Positions 1-9,280 of a stretch of 64,000 nucleotides of DNA are shown piece by piece. The position numbers and the translations under genes are program-made. The notes beneath the pieces were generated by a model. The model saw only the letters and a list, made by a program, of their open reading frames with translations. It did no database searches and was not told the origin of the DNA. Where the stretch lies: assembly GCA_958009055.1 (NCBI GenBank), contig OY253649.1, forward strand, positions 372,001 to 436,000, written 5' to 3'. Within the stretch, counting starts at the first letter, position 1. The number at the start of each line of letters is the position of its first letter. This stretch comes from Choricystis sp. odSpoLacu1. Lineage: Eukaryota > Chlorophyta > Trebouxiophyceae.

Positions 1-1555
1 AGATGTCGAGCCACGCGCGGTCGCGGATGACAAGGCCACGTGCCGAAAACCTCTCCACTCCCACCGCCACATCGACGGCCGTTTCATCGCCGGCAGCAGC
101 ACGGGAGCAGGTGGCCAGGAACGAGCGCACGATGAACTCGTACAGGCGGCGCTTGGGGGCGGGCCACCCGCCCGACTCTGCCATTTTGGTCGTCGGGTGG
201 ATCGGCGGGTGCGCGCGGTCGTTGCCGCCCCCCGACCGCGGAAATCGCCACAGTTCGCCCGAGGCGACGCGCCCCGCGTACCCCCCCCAGTCGGGGTGGG
301 TCGCGTGGGCGGCGATGATGGGGGCGAGGTCGGTGTCGGGCGCAAACTCGGACGTCTCGGTGCGTGGATAGGAGATGAACCCTCCCTGGTACAACTCCTC
401 CGCCAGTCGCATGACCTCGGCACCGTCCAGGCCCAGCACGTTGCGACGGGTGGCGGCGCGTTGGAGGGCCAGGGTGCAGAGGGGGGGGGGGCGGCTCGCG
501 GTGCGCGCGGCGCGCGTCGACACTGGTGACGACAGCTGTTGGCGACGCCGCGGCAGCCTCGTACAGGGTGGCCGCGATAGCGTGGTCGAACACGTGGCCC
601 CGACGCCATTTGAAGGGGACGGTGACGGTGGGGGTGGTGGCGGTGGGTGGTGCACCCCCGGGGCCATCACCCCACGGCACCCTCAAACTGACGTGGATCC
701 ACCAAAAGGGTTCGGGCACGTGGGCGCGCGCCTCCCACGCGCGCTGCACAATCAAGCCCAGCGCGGGAAACTGGCAGGGGCCGTAGGAGAGCAGGGGGCG
801 GTCGTCGTCCATGTCCCCCGCGGCCCAGTCGTAGCCGTCCTGCAGCAACAGCGTCTGCAGCCGCGTGAACGCGGCCCCCACCCGCAGGTCGATCTCTTGG
901 CGTGCGTCCACGGCGGCAGACGCAGCAGCGTCCGGGGGGCCCAACGTGGCCAGGGCGCGCCCTATTTCAGGCGGAGACAGCGAGGAAAAGCGCGCGCGCA
1001 GCACGGTGAGGCGCGGGTTGGCGGCCTTGCAGGCGGTCACCACCTCAAACGCGATGTTCTCCCCCTCCCGGTCGCAGTCCAACCATAGGATGAGGACGTC
1101 CGCGGCCCGCGCCTGCTGCTTGAGGTTGCGTTCGATGGGGGCTTTGTCGTCGGGCACGCGTTTGACGACGGGAGCAGAAAACAGCGCGTCGGGCGGGACG
1201 CGCCGCCACGAGCGCGCGTCCCCCACAAAGTCCAGCTCCATCATGTGGCCCGCGACACAGGTGAAGGCGATGTCGCAGGGGCCGAGGGAGGGGATGGTGG
1301 CGCGCAGGCGGTAGAGGCGGCAGTATTGGGCACTGGGAAGGAGGGGAGGGTAGACGGTGCGATGAGAGGAGTGTGTGTGAGCGTGGGGTGTGTGTGGGTG
1401 TGCGCTTGTTCCCTCTTCACTCCTTCTCCTCCTCATCCACACCACCGTACTCACCACGTCGTCTCGCTTGGCGGCGGCCGCCCCCCGTTCATGACACGGG
1501 CCACCTCGGACGCAACCGAGTTTTTCTCGGCGACGCACAGCACGCGGCGCGGCAT
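1..1555 (-). CDS. TOP3A: DNA topoisomerase III alpha (type IA), C-terminus outside the window
   Basis: Type IA topoisomerase that decatenates DNA, normally with a RecQ helicase and RMI proteins, in the nucleus. Exon 1 is 1555-1455 and starts MPRRVLCVAEKN. The intron is 1454-1333, and exon 2 runs from 1332 to the window edge. The TOPRIM lysine/glutamate motif VAEKN (residues 8-12), the acidic motif LDCDREGEN, the DARQEIDLRVGAAFTR block and SYGPCQFP are all present. The catalytic-tyrosine block FISYPRTET lies near 358-385 but in another frame: the reading frame shifts at an 11-C run (481-491 on the plus strand), where 10 C would restore it. Downstream the second frame again matches the family (RAHPPIHPT, LYEFIVRSFLATC). 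Family assignment is certain; whether the shift is real is not. Confidence 0.9.
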
Positions 1556-1914
1556 GGTTGAGGAATTGGGGCCCTCGGAGGTGCCACAGGTGGGGGCGGC
1601 AAGGGTCAGGGGGCGGACATGGGGGGTCCGAGGGGCAGAGCGCGGAGCGCGGGGCGCGTGTGTTGCGCGCGAGTGTGTTTTCGGTTTTCGTCCGTCGTCG
1701 ATGTCCACTTGTCTTCCTCTGTTTTTTCTTTCCCGTTGCTTGCGCGCCTCTCCTCCCGGCGCACACACGCAGCAGTGCACACACGCACGCCCTCTCGTGG
1801 CTGTCTGTCCGTCCCGCCAAGACACACGCGTCGACTCGCGCAGCACACACACGCCCCCGCCCATCGGTCGGCCTGCCCATCACGACTTCTCCCCCCTCCC
1901 TCCCTCCCCACACC

Positions 1915-2556
1915 ATGTCCGCCCCCCCCGCCGCCCTGGAGGCCGCCGTCCTGGCGTCCGTCGCCGCCGTGGAGGCCGCCGTGGACGCCAAGCTGGCGGT
2001 GTTGGACAACATGGACGACGCCGACCTCGCGTCTGTGCGCGCGCGCCGCGTGGCCGAGATGAAGCGGGAAGCTGAATCCCGCGCCACCTGGCTGGCTGCA
2101 GGCCACGGCCGCGTCACCAGCGTGCGCGGCGACGCCGACTTTTTCGATGCCGCGCGCGGCGTGGAGCGCGTCGTCGCCCTGTTCTGGCGTCGCTCGCGCC
2201 CGTGTGAAGCGATGCAGGCCCTCGTCCGCACCCTCGCCCCCCGCCACGTGGAGACCAAGTTCATTGAAGTGGAAGCCGAAACCGTGCCCTTCCTGGCGGA
2301 CAAGCTGAAAGTGTGGATGCTGCCGACGCTGGCGCTCATGGTGGACGGCAAGTCGGTGGACGCGGTTGTCGGCTTTGACGGCCTGCCGGGTGGCGACCGC
2401 GCCACCGCGTCCGTCCTGGAAGCCCGCCTCGTCGCGGCGGGCGTGTGCCGGGAGAACGGGTAGGCGGCCCCCGGCGCGGCGGCGGGCGGCGCGCGGCGGC
2501 GGATGGTGCGCGCGTGCAAGGTCGCCGACAGCGACGAAGACTCGGACTTTGATTGA
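1915..2556 (+). CDS. TXNDC9: TXNDC9/phosducin-like thioredoxin-fold protein, with an in-frame TAG
   Basis: Cytosolic thioredoxin-fold cochaperone of the TXNDC9 (APACD, yeast Plp1) family, which works with the CCT chaperonin in tubulin/actin folding. The start at 1915 follows a CCACACC context. The N-terminal helix includes LDNMDDADLASVRARR, followed by the HGRVTSVRGDADFF block and a thioredoxin fold with ETKFIEVEAE and LPTLALMVDGK. As in the family, no redox CxxC is present. The frame meets TAG at 2461-2463, yet the same frame continues to a TGA at 2554-2556 and encodes an acidic tail, VADSDEDSDFD, very like the conserved C-terminus of animal TXNDC9. So the stop is either read through, a point mutation, or a sequence error. 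The protein would be 182 aa to the TAG or about 213 aa to the TGA. Confidence 0.85.
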
Positions 2557-3700
2557 TTGATGTGGGAGAGAGGAAAGAGAGAGAGAGAGTTGCGGCATAA
2601 TCTTGTAGTGGTGGTCTGTTTCTGGCACAGTGTTTTCATTCTGTTTTTTTTCGCCGCGCTCTGCAAACGAAAACGCAAAAAAAATCATCGTCCCTCCTTT
2701 CTAAACGCTGTGTGTGGGTATCAAGAAGCATGTCAGCGACCGCGACCAAACCGCCTGCTTCCACGCGAAGCAGGCCGGCGGTTGAAGGTGTGGGAAGTGT
2801 TGCGGCGACAAAAAGAACACGCGTCACTCTCCCCACGGGGTCGCACACTCTGTTTCATGTGCGCAGACGATGGCCACGCCCGTCATGCCACCGCCCCCGC
2901 GCAAGCACGGGGGTGGGTATGTCAGGGGCGGATGGAAGGCTGCGGATTGAGAGGCGGCCGACGCGAGGGCAACCCACACCAGCACGCACCTGTCTTTGTG
3001 CCGATCCAAACCGCCCAAACCCGACCTGTGTGGAAAATAAAAGTGGGAAGAAAGTTGGAGGTGTGTGTCCAAACACAAAAAAAAACAAAGGGTGTGGGGC
3101 GAACGTCTTCTGCAGCGGTCACGTGCAATCGCGCGCAGAATAGGTAATGCCGCCCCTGTGGGCGTATGATGTGCCGCCGACATGAAAAAAGCAGGTGCTT
3201 TTTGAAAGGACCTCGGCACTGACGACGGTGCGCGAGGGCTGGAGCAAGCGGGTTGTGGATTGTGGGGGGGGGCGCGTCCTGCAAGCAGGTGCGACCCGTC
3301 TCTCTCTCTCCCTCCCCCCCAGCGCCGCCGCCTCTCCCCTTCCCCATCAAACAAAACACTCGGTCAATAAGCGGAAAAATATTTTTTTCATGAGATTCAT
3401 GCGGCCCGGATATGGAACCGTCGTGCATATCGTGTTCTCGTCACCGTGTTTTTTGGGGGGAGGTCGGGTGCGGCCGCCGCTTGGCGCATGGGCGTGGCCT
3501 GCGCGCCGCCACGCGCTAGTCTCTTCCTGTGCCTACCTCTAGGCAGGCTGCTGGTGCATGCACAGTGGTCTGCGTGCGAGGGAGGGAGTGGGGAGAGGGG
3601 CGCGTGGGCAGAGTGGGCGCGCGGCGGCCCCCGCACATCTGCGAACGGCCAAAAGTGTGAACGACGCTTTTGTCTCACCTCGGTCAAAAACGGTCACACC
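2557..3700. other. Long stretch between two plus-strand genes, no convincing gene
   Basis: Contains a T-rich 3'-flank-like segment (2633-2700) and a possible small two-exon gene listed separately. From 2951 on, both strands are broken by stops or give only low-complexity translations. The last 300 bases lead up to the thioesterase start at 3701 and probably hold its promoter. Confidence 0.5.
2729..2950 (+). CDS. Possible small two-exon gene, function unknown
   Basis: A speculative model. An ATG at 2729 opens MSATATKPPASTRSRPA. An intron ending in GTGCGCAG at 2866 would join it to TMATPVMPPPPRK and HGGGYVRGGWKAAD before a TGA at 2948. The glycine/arginine-rich tail looks more protein-like than its surroundings. 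However, the donor that keeps the frame (GTTGAAG) is weak, and the better donor (GTGTGG) puts the tail out of frame. I do not recognise a family. Confidence 0.2.
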
Positions 3701-4929
3701 ATGAACGCCGCCCTGCTGCGCCGCATCAACCTGCAGGAGTGCCTCCAAGAGGAGGCCGCCTCCGCGGGCACGCCGCGCGGAGATCCACCCGACGGCAGCG
3801 AGGCCTGGTGAGAGTGGTGAGGGGTCGGCGACGAGCGGTCACCCCGTTTCCGTTGCCCCTCTGTGCCCACCGTCCCGCCACACACACAAAACCCACACAG
3901 GACCGAACCCACGCTGCGTGCCTTCTACGGCGCCGCCCCGTGGCCACCCCCCCCGCCCGACGCGTTTGCTTCCTGGTTCCCGGCCGCCGCACGCACCCCC
4001 CCTCCCACCCCCCCTCCCACCGCCCTCGTCATCGCGTTCGCGTGCGCCGGGTCCGCGGAAGACATGTACACCAGCGAAGGCACGGGACCCCGGCGCGCCC
4101 CCTCCTCCCTGCTGGCGTGGGTGGCGGAGTCCGGCGCGCGCCTGCTCGCCGCCCAACTCCCCGGGCGGGCCCTCCGCCGCGGCGATCCCGCCCCCGCATC
4201 TGCGCAGGCGGTGGCGGGGGAGGTGCTGCCCTTGATCGCGCCCCTGATCATGGGGTCGAGGGAGGAGGGGGAGAGACACCCGCCCACCCCCTACATCATC
4301 CTCGGCCACTCGCTCGGCGCGTGGCTCGCGTTTGAACTCGCTGCAGCAGCCGCGTCCGCCGGCCTCCCCCCCCCCGCCCGCCTCATCGTGTCCGCCATGC
4401 CGGCCCCGTCCATCGGCCCAGCGTCCCGGCCGTGGCACGCGCAGGCGGGGCTGGACGCGGAGGGGCTGCGGACCGAGTGCCGCGCGTGGGGCATCGCTGA
4501 GGCGGTGTTCGAGCCCGCCGTGTGGACCAGTTACGAGTGCGTGCTGAGGGCTGATTTTAGGCTGTTTGACGAGTATGTGTGGCGAGGTGAGAGAGGTGGG
4601 GGAGGTAGAGGAAGCGGTGAGAGTGGGAGTCAAGGGCACCACTCACTCAGTCTAGACTCTGAAAATTGACCCACATTCCAACACTCCCCGCCACCACACA
4701 CCACACCACCAGCCCCGCCCCCCCTGGCCTGCCCCATCACCGCCTACTATGGCGATGAAGACACACGCGTGACCCCGGCCATGGTGAGTGGGTGGCAGGG
4801 TGTGACGGCCGCCCCCACGCGCGTGGCGCGCGCGCGCGCGGCCCGCACTTGTGGCCGCTGCGGCCCGCGCACAAGGGCGAGTGGCTGGCGGCGGTGGTGG
4901 CGGTGGTGAGGGGCAGCTTGGGGGTGTGA
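3701..4929 (+). CDS. Type II (external) thioesterase, alpha/beta hydrolase
   Basis: Releases acyl groups from carrier proteins; type II thioesterases usually edit polyketide or non-ribosomal peptide synthases. Three exons: 3701-3807, 3901-4586 and 4713-4929, with phases consistent. The fold begins ALVIAFACAGSAEDMY, has the nucleophile elbow ILGHSLGAWLAFEL in exon 2, and the acidic-residue block CPITAYYGDEDTRVTP in exon 3. The histidine region is most likely GPHLWPL, but it lies in a frame reached only by removing one CG unit from the run at 4826-4840; unshifted, the frame ends early at a TGA with no histidine motif. No synthase gene is nearby. The family call is firm; the C-terminus is uncertain. 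Confidence 0.8.
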
Positions 4930-5090
4930 GAGAGAGAGAGTGTGTGTGTGTGTTCAGGAAGCGATGTTTGGTGTTGCTTTATTTTGCGGTGGGCGCCGAC
5001 GAAAAACGAAACGAACGAGAGAAGGAAAAACACAAACCGGGGGCGCGAAAAGTCTCGGCCACCCCTCACCCCACGACAACTCATCAAACT

Positions 5091-6264
5091 TCATCGTCCA
5101 CCGTCGGGCTGCCTCGATTGGGGCGACACCGCCCCCCCCTCAAAGAAGGAACCCCCTCTGTAGGAGGCGGAGAAGGAGTGAATGTTCATCGTGGCGCGCA
5201 GGGACATGGGGGTGCCCAGCGGCGCAGACGCGGGGGGGCGGCGGCGACGCACTGCGACCGCGACGGTGGGAGTGCCGGAGGCGCGTCCAGCGATACCAGT
5301 GTCACCATCATCGCCTGCGTCTGCGACCGCGGATCTAGAAACAGCGACCTCGCCACCGTCCGCGCAGAGCGCGGCGGCCGCGGCCGCGTCGTCGCCCCGC
5401 CCATACACCAGCGTTCCCGCCACCATGATCGCAAACCCGGCCGCCTGCATGAGCGACCATGTGGTCCAGGATTCGCCCAGGTCGCCGCCTCCCACGCCGC
5501 CGTAGAAGAGGTCGAGGTCGACGATCCAGACAAAGAGGGTGCGCGACGTTTCGAGCACGGTGCGAAAGACGGCGCCCGCGGCGCCTGTCACCCGCATTCC
5601 CGCCACGTTGTACAGCATGAGGGCGGCGCCATCGACGGCCAGGACGGTGGCGATGGTGGGGGAGTGGCGGATCATCTGTGTGAGGGCGTGTGTGGGGGGG
5701 TGGGGGTGGGGGTGAAACACACCACCCTCTCCCTCATCCTCCCGTCCCCACCCTCTCCCCCACACCACACACACACACACTCACGTGCAGCGTGTCCCTC
5801 GTGTCCTCGTGCACACCATCCCCATCCCTGCCCGGCAGACGCGCCACCAGGGGCAGCATGGCCCCCACCATGGCGGCGGTGCCGAGCACGCCCTCCCACC
5901 CCACGATGACGAGGGGCGCCATGGCCAGCCCTGCATCGCTCATGAAGTGGTCCTCAAACGTCAGCTGAGCCGCTTGCACAGCTTGGGACGCGATGATGAG
6001 GCCCATGCCGGCCAGCATCTCGGCGGGGGGGACGGCGCGCGTGCGGGAGCCTTCGCCCGACAGGACGGACGCGGCACCGACGGCCGCGATGCCGGCCACG
6101 CAGCACCCGATGCCAGCATAGTGCAGCTTGTTCAGGGTGCGCCCCAGGAAGGTGACGGAGAAGAGGGCGGCGAAGAGCATCTCGGCGCCCCGCATCATTT
6201 GGTAGACGGAGGCCTGTGTGAGGGGAGGGGAGGAGGAAAAGGGGAGGTCGGAAAATGCGGGGGG

Positions 6265-6332
<68 letters not shown>

Positions 6333-6999
6333 AACCTCTCTCCCAGCTTCCCCACACACCCTCTCAAACTCACCGTCACACTCAGCAACCCCACATTCAT
6401 CAGCACGGTGGCCACAAGGTCGAAGGCGGTGGGCACTGCGAGGAGTGCGGCGCGGCGCAGCTCCGCGCGCAGGGGGGAGTGGCCGGCCTGGCTGGTGGCG
6501 CCACCGTCACCCCCGTCCAGCAGGGGGTCGGACGCGTCTCCATCTTCTCCCTGCTGCCGCCGCCCCCTCGCCTTGGCTTTGGCGGCTTTTTCTTGGGCCA
6601 GCGCGACGGGCAGGCAGAGCGCCATGCCCGCAAACATGACGGCCGTCATGGCCCACGGCTTGCGGAAGCGCTTCATGTGGCCGTCCAGGCCGGGGCCGCG
6701 CAGTTCGTAGACTATGGGAAGGCGGGGAGTTGTGGAGGGAGAGGTTGAGCGAGGGAGGGGGCGCGGCAACTTGTCACGTGTGGGGCGCGCGCGCGCACAC
6801 ACGCACACACTATGGAAGTGTGGGGCATGTATAAAGCGCGTGCCCACGCCTGGGCGCAAAACAGCGGGCGCGTGTGGCCGCTCTCCCTCCCAACACGCCG
6901 CATTCGCTGACCTATTTTGGCGAGCAGGGACGCCGTCGTGCCGAACACGACCAGGCCGCCCACAGCGGCCAGGAAGAAGGGGTTCGTGAAGGAGGACAT
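5091..6999 (-). CDS. SLC35F6-like drug/metabolite transporter
   Basis: Multi-pass membrane transporter of the nucleotide-sugar/triose-phosphate transporter superfamily, closest in pattern to SLC35F6. Four exons: 6999-6912, 6711-6374, 6213-5785 and 5675-5091, all phase-compatible. About ten hydrophobic segments. Family-like blocks include SVYQMMRGAEMLFAALFSV (exon 3), AAQLTFEDHFM, and VLETSRTLFVWIVDL in exon 4, matching the conserved LDSLRTVVIW region of SLC35F6. A hydrophilic Lys/Arg/Gly-rich loop follows the third predicted helix. The intron between exons 2 and 3 carries a long CA/TG microsatellite. The substrate cannot be inferred. It is divergent from the F-box gene starting at 7231. Confidence 0.85.
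6265..6331. repeat. (CA)n microsatellite in an intron
   Basis: About 33 uninterrupted CA units (TG in the sense of the transporter gene), lying inside the intron between exons 2 and 3 of the SLC35F6-like gene. Confidence 0.97.
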
Positions 7000-7230
7000 G
7001 GTAGCGGGGGGGAAGGGGGGGTCTGTGCGGAGATAGTGGGAGGCAGCCCAGGGCAGAGTTTTCTCGCGTAGGCGCCGGCTCTCTCAATTGAGTCGTCGGT
7101 GTGCGGAGAGCGCTCGCCGAAAACAAAACGCATCGCTCCGTTCCAATCCCCGGGGTCCCCTCCGCGCCCGGTCCAGACGGGCGCGCGTGTAGACGTGGTG
7201 CAGGGCAGGCGCCTCCCCTCCACCCAAACC

Positions 7231-9060
7231 ATGCCGTCCCGCCGCCCCCCCTCCCGCGCCCAGCTGGCGTTTGACTCGCTGCTGGCGCCCGACGACGACG
7301 ACCCACCCTCCGCGCCCCGACCCACCCGCCGCGCCCCCTCTCCCCCCCGCCGCGATGCACGCCTGCCTCGGCACGCGTTCACTCTGCGTGAGGATGCGTC
7401 GGCGGCGACAGCGGTGGGGGCGGCGGCAGCAGACCCACTGACAACGCTCGTGCGTCGCTTTCCGACTGCGGACGCCGACCTGTTGGCCGACACTCTCGCC
7501 GGGTGTGGCGGCACCCTGGCCGCAGCGTTAGAAGTTCTGGCCGCGTTGGGCATAACGGAGGGCCCCCCTCCACCCATCCGCACACCCGCCGCCCCGGTCG
7601 ACGCGGCCCGCCCCACACCCTCAGTCTGGGACGGGCTGTGGGGCGGCCTCCCTCCCGACGTCCAGGCCGTCATCTGGGAGGCGCTGCCCTCCCGCGATGC
7701 CGCCCGTGCCGCCCCCACTTGCCGCGAGTTTGCCCAGCGCGCGGCGGCGGGGCGGGCGGCGGTGCGCACACTGCGCGCGCCGCGCGGCGCAGCGCCTTCT
7801 GTGGTTGCCGCCATGGTGGCCTCCCACCCGCGCGCCACGGGGCTGGACCTGGCCAAGTGGGACAGGCTGGATGGGGAGGATGCGGATGATGTGCTGCTCG
7901 CTGTCATGGCTGCCGCTGAAACGGGGGAAGCGCGGCGCGCGCGGCGGCTGCAGGCGCTGACGCTGCCCCCGGGGGATGGTCTGTCTGACGGCGCCATCGC
8001 AGCCGCCATCGCCCGCCTGACCGGCCTGCACCGTATCACGATAGCTGGGTGCGACGCGGCAGGCGACGGCACCGCGCGCTCGCTGCTGCGGTACAGGCGG
8101 GCAGAGCCAGCGTGGGTGAGCGACAACAAAGACGACGCCGACGCGTCTGCCCGTCCCCTCGACCCTCACTCCACCCTGCCCTCCACCACGACCGCCGGAC
8201 TGGTGGCGGCGGGAGTTGCACGCGCGGCGGGATCCGCCGTCCCGCGCCGCGTCACCCCCCGCCGTCCGCCGGCCGGCGGGTTGACATCGGTGGCACTGCG
8301 CGGCGCGCGCGCACTCACAGGCGTTGGTGCAGCCTCCCTGCTGCGGGAGCGCGGCCTGGAGTCCGTGGACGTGTCCCACTGTCCTCGGGTTACGGATGCC
8401 TGCTTGCGAGCTCCTCTGGGGGCCAGCCTGGCGGCCGTGGACGCGCGCGGCTGCCGCGGTCTGCGGCGGGTGGCTCTTCTGGACGCGACGGCAGCCCCCT
8501 CCCTCACCACCCTCACGCTGGCCGCCTGCCCTGGGCTGGAGGCGGTGACGTTGAACTTGCCATCCCTCATCACGCTGTCAGTGTCGGGGTGCCGGTCCCT
8601 GGTTGAACTGGAGGTGTCCGCGCCCTCCCTCACCGCGCTCGCTGCATCGGGGTGCCCCTCCCTCACGACCCTGTGGCCGGCGGGCGCCTGCCCCGCCCTG
8701 GCCGACGTCAACCTGTTTGGCGCGCGGAGCCTGCCCAGTGCGGCGCTGGAGCCCGCGTTGGCGGGGGCGGCCACGTTGACGCGGCTCGTCGTCAACGGCG
8801 GCACGTCGTTGTCCCGCCTGCGCGTGCCCTCCCACTCTCTCGCCGCCCTGGATGCTGCCGGGTGTGGCGCCCTGGCTGAGGTGGCCACCAGCAGCAGTGG
8901 GCTGACCGAGTTGAGGCTGGATGGGTGTGGTGCGCTGGCCAGGCTGGAAGTGATCGGCGCGCCGCGCTTGCGGCTGTTGCGCCTGGACGGCACGGACCGC
9001 CTGCCGGCCGGGGTGAGGGCGGCGGTGGCGAGGTTGGTGAGGAGAGGGAGGGGCGCGTGA
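7231..9060 (+). CDS. F-box/leucine-rich-repeat protein with an N-terminal CUE-like domain
   Basis: Probable substrate receptor of an SCF-type ubiquitin ligase; 609 aa and no intron. After a basic, proline-rich N-terminus, residues about 70-103 (LVRRFPTADADLLADTLAG onward) fit a ubiquitin-binding CUE helix bundle. An F-box follows (GLPPDVQAVIWEALPSRDAA, about 137-160). The second half has about ten AMN1-type LRRs with recurrent pieces such as VSGCRSLVELEV and LDGCGALARLEV. An in-frame ATG exists at 7099, but 7231 has a better context and sits at the start of recognisable protein. It is head-to-head with the transporter, 231 bp between start codons. Confidence 0.82.
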   Translation: MPSRRPPSRAQLAFDSLLAPDDDDPPSAPRPTRRAPSPPRRDARLPRHAFTLREDASAATAVGAAAADPLTTLVRRFPTADADLLADTLAGCGGTLAAALEVLAALGITEGPPPPIRTPAAPVDAARPTPSVWDGLWGGLPPDVQAVIWEALPSRDAARAAPTCREFAQRAAAGRAAVRTLRAPRGAAPSVVAAMVASHPRATGLDLAKWDRLDGEDADDVLLAVMAAAETGEARRARRLQALTLPPGDGLSDGAIAAAIARLTGLHRITIAGCDAAGDGTARSLLRYRRAEPAWVSDNKDDADASARPLDPHSTLPSTTTAGLVAAGVARAAGSAVPRRVTPRRPPAGGLTSVALRGARALTGVGAASLLRERGLESVDVSHCPRVTDACLRAPLGASLAAVDARGCRGLRRVALLDATAAPSLTTLTLAACPGLEAVTLNLPSLITLSVSGCRSLVELEVSAPSLTALAASGCPSLTTLWPAGACPALADVNLFGARSLPSAALEPALAGAATLTRLVVNGGTSLSRLRVPSHSLAALDAAGCGALAEVATSSSGLTELRLDGCGALARLEVIGAPRLRLLRLDGTDRLPAGVRAAVARLVRRGRGA

Positions 9061-9280
9061 GCTTGTGTGAAGCGCTCGTGGGGTTGGTTTCTTGCAAGAG
9101 GCACGTGCCGCGGACACGGAGGGAAACGCGTCAGTCGGGGAGCGAAAACGAGCGGGGTTTTTCTCTCACACCTCGCTCGCGGGCGGCCTATCCACGCTCC
9201 CTAGGCCGCCCGCTCCCTGCTCTCCCCCCCCCTCCCCCCACAACCCACACACACGGACTGTGCGCGACTGTTGGTCACCC

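Noticed and set aside
84..2678. One very long minus-strand open frame running through TOP3 and TXNDC9
   Set aside because: Only part of it matches topoisomerase III. The portion over 1600-2678 is the antisense of TXNDC9 and its flanks, open because of high GC content.
7099..7230. Upstream ATG extending the F-box/LRR protein by 44 residues
   Set aside because: The extension lacks conserved features and would overlap the short divergent promoter; 7231 has the better start context.
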